This document shows, piece by piece, positions 9,317-16,246 of a stretch of DNA of 64,000 nt. Below the pieces are notes generated by a model. It did no database searches. It saw only the letters and a program-made list of their open reading frames with translations, and was not told the origin of the DNA. Made by a program: the position numbers and the translations under genes. Position 1 is the first letter of the stretch, and every line of letters begins with the position of its first letter. The DNA lies in contig NZ_JANZLA010000001.1 of the NCBI RefSeq assembly GCF_025770785.1, positions 434,001 to 498,000 of the forward strand. The letters run 5' to 3'. The stretch is from Cellulomonas sp. SG140 (GTDB taxonomy: Bacteria > Actinomycetota > Actinomycetes > Actinomycetales > Cellulomonadaceae).

Positions 9317-10105
9317 ATGAGCGCCGTCCCGCCCGTCGACGGGGACTCGGCCGCCTCCGTGCCGGCACCGCCGGCGGGCCGCGCCGCGGGTCCGCGGATG
9401 CGCCGCGACCAGCGTCGCGACCAGCTGCTGACCATCGCGCAGCAGCTGTTCGCCAGCGAGGGCTACCACCACGTGTCGATGGACGACATCGCCGACCGCG
9501 CGCTGGTCAGCAAGCCCGTGCTGTACCGGCACTTCCCGTCCAAGCTCGACCTCTACCTGGCGGTGGTGGACGCGTGCGGCGAGGACCTGCTGACCACCAT
9601 GGACCGCGCCCTGGAACCGGTGCAGCAGGGGCAGGCGACGGACGGTCGCGACGTCGTCGCCGCCATCGTGCGGGCGTACATCTCCTTCGTCGAGGTCGCG
9701 GGCGAGGCGTCCAGCCTGCTCTTCGAGTCCGACGTCACCCGCGACCCCGGCGTCCGGGCCCGGGTCGAACGGGCCTCCGTCTCCACCGGCACCCGCATCG
9801 CCGAGGCTCTGCAGCAGGCCGCCGGTCTCGGTCCCGCGGAGGCCGCGACCGTGTCCGTCGCCCTGGTGACGATGGCGCAGGGCGCGGCGGTGCACCGCCT
9901 GCGCCATGCTGGCACCCTGACGGCGGAAGCCACCACGGACCTCGTCTCGCGGCTGGCCTGGGGCGGCGTGGGCGGCCTGATCACGGACGTCGCGCGGTCC
10001 GCCGGGAGCACGGCGCCGACCAGGGTAGGGACGACGGATGCGGCGACCCCCGGTGCCGAGCCCGCCGGGGCCGCCGACCCGGGTCACCCACCCGCCACCA
10101 CCTAG
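9317..10105 (+). CDS. TetR/AcrR family transcriptional regulator
   Basis: The product (262 aa) has a canonical TetR DNA-binding domain at about residues 33-80: RRDQLLTIAQQLF, then SMDDIADRALVSKPVLYRHF and KLDLYLAV. A helical ligand-binding domain follows. The first 30 residues and last 30 are Ala/Pro-rich and probably disordered. It is divergent from adnA and upstream of the DUF3107 gene, the order of Rv3208-Rv3208A in M. tuberculosis (from memory). The target genes and ligand cannot be read from the sequence. ATG 9317 is set by the -10 at 9305; an upstream GTG at 9254 is less likely. Its TAG stop forms part of the next promoter. Confidence 0.9.
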   Translation: MSAVPPVDGDSAASVPAPPAGRAAGPRMRRDQRRDQLLTIAQQLFASEGYHHVSMDDIADRALVSKPVLYRHFPSKLDLYLAVVDACGEDLLTTMDRALEPVQQGQATDGRDVVAAIVRAYISFVEVAGEASSLLFESDVTRDPGVRARVERASVSTGTRIAEALQQAAGLGPAEAATVSVALVTMAQGAAVHRLRHAGTLTAEATTDLVSRLAWGGVGGLITDVARSAGSTAPTRVGTTDAATPGAEPAGAADPGHPPATT

Positions 10106-10108
10106 GAT
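10103..10108 (+). promoter_or_regulatory. -10 element upstream of the DUF3107 gene, made from the tetR stop codon
   Basis: TAGGAT: the first three bases are the tetR stop. Six bases later is GTG 10115, but the conserved DUF3107 reading begins at 10223 behind a strong ribosome site. The transcript therefore probably has a leader of about 108 nt. Confidence 0.45.
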
Positions 10109-10222
10109 CGACCGGTGGTGGCGCGTCAGCGCCCTGGGAGGCCACCCCGCCCCGTCCCACCCCGCGACAGGGACGACGGGGACGACGACGGTGGGCTCCC
10201 GCACCGGACAGGAGGAGGAACG

Positions 10223-10447
10223 GTGGACATCACGATCGGCGTGCAGAACCTGCCCCGGGAGATCACGCTCGAGTCCGACCAGACGTCGGACGAGGTCGCC
10301 GCCGCCGTGGCCGCCGCGCTCGCCGGCAAGGCGGCTCTGGAGCTGGTGGACAGCAAGGGACGACGGGTCATCGTGCCGACCGCGACCCTCGGCTACGTCG
10401 AGATCGGCGCGGAGTCCCGGCCGCGGGTCGGCTTCGGGACCATCTGA
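10223..10447 (+). CDS. DUF3107 domain protein (TB9.4-like)
   Basis: This 74-aa acidic protein begins VDITIGVQNLPREITLES and ends RPRVGFGTI, covering the whole DUF3107 domain (M. tuberculosis Rv3208A/TB9.4). The biochemical function is unknown. GTG 10223 has the ribosome site GGAGGAGGAA about 4 nt upstream, one of the best in the window. An in-frame GTG at 10115 would add 36 Arg/Pro/Asp-rich residues that look non-conserved, so I reject it as the main start. It follows tetR and converges on the ferritin-like gene. Confidence 0.9.
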   Translation: MDITIGVQNLPREITLESDQTSDEVAAAVAAALAGKAALELVDSKGRRVIVPTATLGYVEIGAESRPRVGFGTI

Positions 10448-10477
10448 CGTCAGCGCACGACGGCTGCGCCGACCCGC

Positions 10478-11257
10478 TCAGGCGGTGAGGCGCAGCCGGT
10501 TCATCCTCCGGGTGTGCTCGGCCGTCAGCTCGCCGAGCACCGCGGCGCTCTCGCCGGCTCGGGGCCGTGCGTTCGTCGTCGTCGGCTCCGCCCCTGCGGA
10601 CTCGGTCCCGTGCCCGCTGCGCGCCGCGTGCAGCAGCCGCTCCAGCGCGGGCCGCTGCGCCAGCAGCCGCTGCACCACGCTGAGCGACTCGCCGACCAGC
10701 CGCCGCCCCCACAGCGCCAGCCGAGCCGCCAGGACGGTGTCCTGCGCGGACGCGGCGTCCAGCTCCGCGGCCGCCAGCTCGGCGGGCGAACCGGCTCCGA
10801 GCACCTCGAGCACGAGGGTGCGCGAACGCTCGTCCAGCCCCTCGGCGGCGAGCCGGCAGAAGTCGTCCGCGACGCCGTAGCCGACGTACGCGGTCAGCAG
10901 GCGCTCCCACCACGACCCCGGCGCGGTCCGGGCGTCGAAGTCGTCCAGCACGTGCTCGTGCCGGGCCATGGCCGCCACCGGGTCGGCACCGAGCTCCGCG
11001 ATGCGGCCGAGCACGCGGTCACGGCCCTGCACGCACTCGGCGGCGCACCGGCTCAGCGCCAGGCGCTGCTCGATCGAGGGTGCCGCCTGGGAATCCGCGG
11101 CGAGGCGGACGAACTCGGTGTGCGCCACCTGGGCGACGAGACCCAGCAGCTCCACCGCATCGGCGGCCTCCGTCCCGTCGGGGGCGCCCGTCCCGGCGTC
11201 GGCGGCCTGCTGCGCGGCGGACGTCTGCGGGGCGGGGACGGCTGCGTCGGCGGTCAT
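10478..11257 (-). CDS. Ferritin-like fold protein (MiaE-like/Rv3210c family)
   Basis: The product (259 aa) has a mainly helical core (about 35-215) with acidic and His positions spread as in ferritin-like or MiaE-like folds, for example HTEFVRLAADSQ near 50, RHEHVLDDFD near 110 and WWERLLTAYVGYGVADDFC. The first 30 residues and last 40 are low complexity. In actinobacteria such proteins are annotated as ferritin-like fold-containing and sit between the DUF3107 gene and the rhlE helicase, as here. A metal site or substrate is not demonstrated. ATG 11257 is supported by TACCCT at 11264-11269, exactly 6 nt upstream. Confidence 0.75.
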   Translation of the reverse strand: MTADAAVPAPQTSAAQQAADAGTGAPDGTEAADAVELLGLVAQVAHTEFVRLAADSQAAPSIEQRLALSRCAAECVQGRDRVLGRIAELGADPVAAMARHEHVLDDFDARTAPGSWWERLLTAYVGYGVADDFCRLAAEGLDERSRTLVLEVLGAGSPAELAAAELDAASAQDTVLAARLALWGRRLVGESLSVVQRLLAQRPALERLLHAARSGHGTESAGAEPTTTNARPRAGESAAVLGELTAEHTRRMNRLRLTA

Positions 11258-11263
11258 CCTTGG

Positions 11264-11269
11264 AGGGTA
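11264..11269 (-). promoter_or_regulatory. -10 element of the ferritin-like gene (leaderless)
   Basis: TACCCT on the minus strand is followed by CCAAGG and then ATG 11257. It is divergent from the rhlE promoter about 40 bp away. Confidence 0.55.
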
Positions 11270-11305
11270 ACGCCCGGCGCACCAGGCGGCGCCACCGGGG
11301 TCCGG

Positions 11306-11539
11306 TAGACTCGCGCCCGTACATCGGTTGCCCGGTCGTCTTGCATCTCGGGTCCACCCCTGCGAGGTGGCCCACCTCCCCGGCCCCGGTCCGCACGGAC
11401 CGGACGTCGTGCGCGAGGCGGAATTCACGATCGGCTGCCGGCCAACCCGCGTGGCGCCGCCGCCGCGTCCGGGGTGCCAGGCGAGACGCCGTGGCCGCCC
11501 GGCCGCCGCCCGCCGCCACCCTCGCAGTGAAGGGTCCAC
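11306..11539 (+). promoter_or_regulatory. rhlE promoter and long structured 5' leader
   Basis: TAGACT at 11306-11311 is a good -10 and would start a leader of roughly 220 nt before GTG 11540. The leader contains two perfect dyads: GAGGTGG-C-CCACCTC at 11364-11378 and CCGGTCCG-CA-CGGACCGG at 11386-11403. The ribosome site GAAGGG is at 11529-11534. No convincing short ORF is visible in it. Leaders of this kind often mediate cold or autogenous control of RNA helicases, which is inference here. Confidence 0.5.
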
Positions 11540-13243
11540 GTGACCACCACCGACCAGCCGCTGGCTGACACCATGCTCACCGCCGCGGACGCCGTGGCGA
11601 CCCCCGTCGGGGCGTACTCCCGGGCCGCCGCCTCCGTGCAGGCCGTCGACGCCTCGTTCGCCGACTTCGACATCCGCCCCGAGACCGTCGCCGCGCTCGC
11701 GTCGCACGGCATCACGCACCCGTTCCCCATCCAGGCGATGACCCTGCCGGTCGCCCTGGCGAAGCACGACATCATCGGCCAGGCCAAGACCGGCACGGGC
11801 AAGACCCTCGGCTTCGGCATCCCGCTCCTCGAGCACGTGATCGCGCCCGACGAGGACGGCTACGCCGAGCTGTCCGCCCCCGGCAAGCCGCAGGCGCTCG
11901 TCGTCGTCCCCACCCGCGAGCTCGCCGTGCAGGTGGCGGGCGACCTGGCCATGGCGGCCGCGACCCGCAAGGTGCGCATCGTCCAGGTGTACGGCGGCCG
12001 CGCCTACGAGCCGCAGGTCGAGGCGCTCGCCCGCGGTGCCGAGGTCGTCGTCGGCACGCCCGGCCGCATGATCGACCTGCTCAACCAGCGCAGCCTGATC
12101 CTGTCCCACGCGCGCACCGTGGTCCTCGACGAGGCCGACGAGATGCTGGACCTCGGCTTCCTGCCGGACGTCGAGCGGTTGCTGTCCGCCACCCCGGCGA
12201 CGCGCCACACCATGCTGTTCTCGGCCACCATGCCGGGCGCCGTGGTCGCGATGGCCCGCCGCTACATGAGCCAGCCGACGCACATCCGCGCCAGCGACCC
12301 GGACGACGACTCCAAGACCGTCAAGAACATCCACCAGGTCGCCTACCGCGCCCACGCCCTGGACAAGGTGGAGCTGCTCGCCCGCATCCTGCAGGCCCGC
12401 GGCCGCGGCCTGACCATCGTCTTCGCGCGGACCAAGCGGACCGCCGCCAAGGTGGCGGACGAGCTGAACGAGCGCGGCTTCGCCGCGGGCGCCATCCACG
12501 GCGACCTCGGCCAGGGTGCCCGTGAGCAGGCCCTGCGCGCCTTCCGGCACGGCAAGGTGGACGTGCTGGTCGCCACCGACGTCGCCGCTCGCGGCATCGA
12601 CGTCGAGGACGTCACGCACGTCGTCAACTACCAGTGCCCTGAGGACGAGAAGATCTACCTGCACCGCACCGGCCGCACGGGCCGCGCGGGGCACAAGGGC
12701 ACGGCCGTCACGTTCGTCGACTGGGACGACGTGCCGCGCTGGGGCCTGATCGACAAGGCGCTCGAGCTCGGCATCCCCGAGCCGGTGGAGACCTACTCCT
12801 CCTCGCCGCACGTGCGCGAGGACCTGGACATCCCGGAGGGGATCACAGGGCGGCTGCCGAAGTCGCAGCAGACCCGCGAGGGCCTGGCGGCGGAGGTGCT
12901 CGAGGACCTGGGTGAGACCGGTAAGCACGGCGGTGCGCCGAAGCACGACGGACCTCGCGGCCGCGGCCGTGGCGAGGGTGGCCGCGGCGAACGGACCCGG
13001 CAGCGCTCCGGCGGCCGGTCCGAGGGCCGCTCCGAGGGCCGGCCCCAGGGACGTGGTGACGACGACCGCGCCCGCACGTCGGACGCCGCACCTGCCGCTG
13101 AGGGCGCAGCCCCAGTGAGCGGCGACGCGACGTCCGCCGACGGCACGCGCAAGCGTCGGTCGCGCAACCGTCGGCGCACGCGTGGCGGCCGCCCCGTCGA
13201 GGGCGCCGCGGGCGCCACGGCGGAGGCCGGCTCCGAGGGCTGA
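11540..13243 (+). CDS. rhlE: DEAD-box ATP-dependent RNA helicase, RhlE type
   Basis: The product (567 aa) unwinds RNA in the cytosol, probably in ribosome assembly and mRNA turnover. It has the Q motif (FADFDIRPE with HPFPIQ), AKTGTGKT (motif I), PTRELAVQV (Ia), VLDEADEMLD (II), SATMPG (III), ATDVAARGIDVE (V) and HRTGRTGRAG (VI). After about residue 440 the tail is rich in Arg, Gly, Glu and Asp with repeated RG/EGR units and a final basic block, typical of RNA-binding tails. GTG 11540 has GAAGGG 5-6 nt upstream. The location matches mycobacterial rhlE (Rv3211). Confidence 0.93.
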   Translation: MTTTDQPLADTMLTAADAVATPVGAYSRAAASVQAVDASFADFDIRPETVAALASHGITHPFPIQAMTLPVALAKHDIIGQAKTGTGKTLGFGIPLLEHVIAPDEDGYAELSAPGKPQALVVVPTRELAVQVAGDLAMAAATRKVRIVQVYGGRAYEPQVEALARGAEVVVGTPGRMIDLLNQRSLILSHARTVVLDEADEMLDLGFLPDVERLLSATPATRHTMLFSATMPGAVVAMARRYMSQPTHIRASDPDDDSKTVKNIHQVAYRAHALDKVELLARILQARGRGLTIVFARTKRTAAKVADELNERGFAAGAIHGDLGQGAREQALRAFRHGKVDVLVATDVAARGIDVEDVTHVVNYQCPEDEKIYLHRTGRTGRAGHKGTAVTFVDWDDVPRWGLIDKALELGIPEPVETYSSSPHVREDLDIPEGITGRLPKSQQTREGLAAEVLEDLGETGKHGGAPKHDGPRGRGRGEGGRGERTRQRSGGRSEGRSEGRPQGRGDDDRARTSDAAPAAEGAAPVSGDATSADGTRKRRSRNRRRTRGGRPVEGAAGATAEAGSEG

Positions 13244-13260
13244 GCCGGACCGCGTCCCGA

Positions 13261-13315
13261 ACGACGAACGGGCCGCCGCTCGCACCTTCTCGTGCGGCGG
13301 CGGCCCGTCGTCGTC
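13261..13315. terminator. Bidirectional terminator between rhlE and marC
   Basis: The arms ACGACGAACGGGCCGCCGC and its near-complement around CGTGCGGCGGCGGCCCGTCG form a long G+C hairpin with a short CTTCT loop. It lies between convergent genes. No U-tract is present in either direction. Confidence 0.75.
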
Positions 13316-13361
13316 GCGGCTCCGGCGGGACGCGGCCGTCCGGTCGGACGCCGTGGTCCGG

Positions 13362-13982
13362 TCAGACCTGCCGGGCGAACGTCAGCACGGCGTCGGCGAG
13401 CAGCTGCGCCGCGATCGCCGCGAGCAGCAGCCCCGCGATCCGGCTGACCAGCATGGTCCCCGAGTCGCCGAGCACCCGGTGGATCGCGTTGGCGAAGCGC
13501 ATCGCCAGGTAGAGGCAGATGTGCACGCCGACCACGGCCAGCGCGATGGCGATCCAGTCGCCGGCGGTGCGCGCCTGCTGCGCGAACACCATCGTCGCGA
13601 CGATCGCACCGGGGCCGGCGAGCAGCGGGGTGCCCAGCGGCACCATGGCGATGTTGCCGCGCGCCACGTCGGGCGCCGGCTCGTCGTCCATCTTCCCGGT
13701 CAGCAGCTCCATCGCGACCACGAGGAGCAGCAGCCCCCCGGCGGCCTGCAGCGCCGGCAGCGACACGTGCAGGTACGTAAGCAGCTGCTGGCCGAACAGC
13801 GCGAAGCCGACGATCACGCCGAACGCGACGAGGATCGCCTGCCGGGCCGCCCGCACGCGCTGCGCGCGGTTCATCGCGCCGGTCAGCACCAGGAAGATGG
13901 GCACGGTCCCGGGCGGGTCCATGATCACGAACAGCGTGACGAACGCCGACAGCAGCAGCTGGACGTTCAGCACCGCCCTCAC
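13362..13982 (-). CDS. MarC/UPF0056 family integral membrane protein
   Basis: The product (206 aa) has six hydrophobic segments spread along its length (starting at LLLSAFVTLFVIM and ending at IAGLLLAAIAAQLLADAVL), with the MDPPGTVPIFL and PLGTPLLAGPGAI motifs of the MarC family. Despite the family name, a role in antibiotic resistance is not supported; its function is unknown. GTG 13982 overlaps the stop of the upstream PHP gene as GTGA, indicating translational coupling. A second in-frame GTG at 13973 is possible. Confidence 0.88.
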   Translation of the reverse strand: MRAVLNVQLLLSAFVTLFVIMDPPGTVPIFLVLTGAMNRAQRVRAARQAILVAFGVIVGFALFGQQLLTYLHVSLPALQAAGGLLLLVVAMELLTGKMDDEPAPDVARGNIAMVPLGTPLLAGPGAIVATMVFAQQARTAGDWIAIALAVVGVHICLYLAMRFANAIHRVLGDSGTMLVSRIAGLLLAAIAAQLLADAVLTFARQV

Positions 13983-14839
13983 GGCCGGACCACCGGCATG
14001 CTCCCGCGCTCCTCGATCGCGGCCAGCACCGCCGGGTCGGTGAGGTTCTCCCCCAGCACGTTCGGCTTGCCGGCACCGTGGTAGTCGCTCGACCCGGTGA
14101 CCAGCAGACCGAGCGCGTCCGCCAGCGCCCGCAGGCGGTCGCGCTGCGCCGGGCTGTGGTCCCGGTGGTCCACCTCGAGCGCCACCAGGCCCGCGTCGGC
14201 GAGCTCCTCGATGACGTCGTCCGCCACCACCCGGCCCCGGCCGTCGGCGCCGGGGTGGGCGAACACCGGCACACCGCCGGCGGCCACGACGGCCCGCACC
14301 GCATCGACGGCCGTCGGCGCCGCGTACCCGACGTAGTACGGGCCCCGGGCGGACAGCAGGTCGACGAAGGCGGCGGACCGGTCGGGCACCACGCCCAGCT
14401 CGACCAGGGCGTCCGCGATGTGCGGCCGGCCGACCGCCACGGCGTCCTTGGCCTGCAGCAGCACGTCGGCCCAGGTCACCGGCACCCCGCCGGCCGCGAG
14501 CCGCGCCACCATCCGCTCCGCCCGGTGCTCCCGGGAGTCCCGCGTCCGGGCCAGCACGTCGGCGAGCACCGGCGCCGTGGGGTCCTGCAGGTAGCTGAGC
14601 AGGTGCACGCTGACACCCCCCGCGAGCGCCGACACCTCGGTGCCCCGCACCAGCGCGACCCCCGCGCGCTCCGCCTCGTGCGCCGCCTCGGCCCAGCCGC
14701 TCGTCGTGTCGTGGTCCGTCAGCGCCACCACGTCGAGGCCCGCCGCGCGCGCGTCGCGGACCACCTGCGACGGTGAGCCGGTGCCGTCCGAGGCCGACGA
14801 GTGCGTGTGGAGGTCGATGCGCACGTCGGAGCGGGTCAC
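13979..14839 (-). CDS. PHP-domain phosphoesterase (RNase AM/YciV-like)
   Basis: The product (286 aa) contains the PHP metal-binding motifs in order: DLHTHSSASDG (about 9-19), LTDHDTT, RGTEVSA, VFAHPGAD and SSDYHGAGK. This arrangement fits the YciV/RNase AM family, which trims 5' ends of small RNAs or hydrolyses nucleoside 3',5'-bisphosphates. The exact substrate is inferred from the family only. Start GTG 14839 is chosen because TACCGT lies 6 nt upstream. It is co-transcribed with marC through a GTGA overlap. Confidence 0.88.
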   Translation of the reverse strand: MTRSDVRIDLHTHSSASDGTGSPSQVVRDARAAGLDVVALTDHDTTSGWAEAAHEAERAGVALVRGTEVSALAGGVSVHLLSYLQDPTAPVLADVLARTRDSREHRAERMVARLAAGGVPVTWADVLLQAKDAVAVGRPHIADALVELGVVPDRSAAFVDLLSARGPYYVGYAAPTAVDAVRAVVAAGGVPVFAHPGADGRGRVVADDVIEELADAGLVALEVDHRDHSPAQRDRLRALADALGLLVTGSSDYHGAGKPNVLGENLTDPAVLAAIEERGSMPVVRP

Positions 14840-14845
14840 GCGGAC

Positions 14846-14851
14846 ACGGTA
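14846..14851 (-). promoter_or_regulatory. -10 element of the PHP gene (leaderless)
   Basis: TACCGT on the minus strand, then six bases, then GTG 14839. The rest of the 200-bp divergent gap toward the hydrogenase genes shows no clear -10 or regulator dyad that I can support. Confidence 0.5.
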
Positions 14852-15045
14852 GTGCCCGGATCCGACGCCTCCGCCCTGCCGTGGTGCTGATCGGCCGGGA
14901 CGCCGCTGCTGCGCCGCACCACAAGGGACGTTCGGACCACGCGCACCGCGCGCGACGGGGGGTGGACTGAGGACGTCACAGCGTGAGGCGCGCCGAGGGA
15001 GCCGCGCGGTGCGCCTGGCGCTCCGAGCGCGAGGCGGTGGCACCT

Positions 15046-16236
15046 GTGAGCATCCGCACCCCCCTGACCCTGGCGTCGATCGAGCCCGACGCCGGCCTTC
15101 GAGCCGCCCTGGCGCTCGACCCGCCGGGGGTGGTGGCGACCGTCACGGACTCGGGGATCAAGGGTCGCGGCGGTGCGGGCTTCCCCACCGGGCGCAAGTG
15201 GGCCCTCGCCGCCGGTGCGCCGGCGCCGGACGGGGTCCGCTACGTCGTCTGCAACGCCGACGAGGGCGAGCCGTCCACGTTCAAGGACCGCGTGCTGCTG
15301 GACGAGCTGCCGGACCTCGTCGTCGAGGGCATGACCATCGCCGCCTACGCGATCGGTGCGCACGAGGGCATCTGCTACCTGCGCGGGGAGTACGTCTACC
15401 TGCTCGACGGCCTCGAGGCGTGCCTCGCCCGCCGGCGGGAGGCCGGGCTGCTCGGCGACGACGTGCTGGGCTCCGGCTTCTCCTTCGACGTTCGGGTGTT
15501 CCTCGGCGCAGGCGCGTACGTCTGCGGCGAGGAGACGGCGCTGATCGAGAGCCTCGAGGGCCGTCGCGGCGAGGCGCGCAGCCGGCCACCGTTCCCCGTG
15601 GTGCGCGGGTACAACGGGGCGCCGACCGTGGTGAACAACGTGGAGACGTTCGCCTGGACGGCGGCGATCCTCGCGCGCGGCGCCGACTGGTTCGCGGCGA
15701 TCGGCACCGACCGCTCCACCGGTCCCAAGCTGCTCAGCGTGTCCGGCGACGTGCAGCACCCCGGCATCTACGAGTTCCCGCTCGGCGTGCCGATCGCCAC
15801 CGTGCTGGAGGCGGCCGGTGGTGCGGACGCCAAGGCGGTGATCGTCGGCGGCGCGGCCGGCACCTGCGTCCCCCGCCGCGACTTCGGCCGGGCCATCAGC
15901 TACGAGGACGTGTCCACCGGCGGCGCCGTCATCGTCCTCGGCCCCTGGCGGGACCTGCTCGAGGTGGCCGAGAACCTGCAGTGGTTCTTCGTCAACGAGT
16001 CGTGCGGCCAGTGCACCCCCTGCCGGGTCGGCAGCCTGAAGCTCCTCGAGGGCATCCGCCGGCTGCGCCGTGGCGAGTGCACGCGGCAGGAGCTGGCGGA
16101 CCTGGTCAGCCTGGGCGGGACGATGCAGATCGCGTCCAAGTGCGGGCTGGGGCAGGCCGCACCGAACGTGTTCCTGTCCCTGGTCAGGAGCCTGGAGCAG
16201 GAGATGCTCAGCCACATCCCGGCCGGCGCACGGTGA
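15046..16236 (+). CDS. hydB: [FeFe]-hydrogenase NADH-binding subunit (NuoF-like, HydB)
   Basis: The product (396 aa) is the flavoprotein subunit that exchanges electrons between NAD(H) and the hydrogenase. The NADH/FMN site reads GRGGAGFPTGRKW (about 40-52) and NADEGEPSTFKDR (70-82). The [4Fe-4S] ligands are in ESCGQCTPC (Cys320, 323, 326) with Cys366 in SKCGLGQ. It lacks the N-terminal thioredoxin-like [2Fe-2S] domain and C-terminal ferredoxin domain found in larger HydB proteins. Two starts are possible: GTG 15046 (GAGGCGG about 8 nt upstream) and GTG 14983 (GAGGA 9 nt upstream), which would add 21 unconserved residues. It is followed by hydA after 10 bases. Confidence 0.88.
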   Translation: MSIRTPLTLASIEPDAGLRAALALDPPGVVATVTDSGIKGRGGAGFPTGRKWALAAGAPAPDGVRYVVCNADEGEPSTFKDRVLLDELPDLVVEGMTIAAYAIGAHEGICYLRGEYVYLLDGLEACLARRREAGLLGDDVLGSGFSFDVRVFLGAGAYVCGEETALIESLEGRRGEARSRPPFPVVRGYNGAPTVVNNVETFAWTAAILARGADWFAAIGTDRSTGPKLLSVSGDVQHPGIYEFPLGVPIATVLEAAGGADAKAVIVGGAAGTCVPRRDFGRAISYEDVSTGGAVIVLGPWRDLLEVAENLQWFFVNESCGQCTPCRVGSLKLLEGIRRLRRGECTRQELADLVSLGGTMQIASKCGLGQAAPNVFLSLVRSLEQEMLSHIPAGAR

Positions 16237-16246
16237 GGGGACGACG

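Noticed and set aside
10115..10222. N-terminal extension of the DUF3107 protein from GTG 10115
   Set aside because: The added residues are low complexity, and the excellent ribosome site is at GTG 10223.
14840..15045. A Rex-type redox operator in front of hydB
   Set aside because: No TTGTGA-N-TCACAA-like dyad is convincing; GTCACAGCGTGA is only a weak partial dyad.
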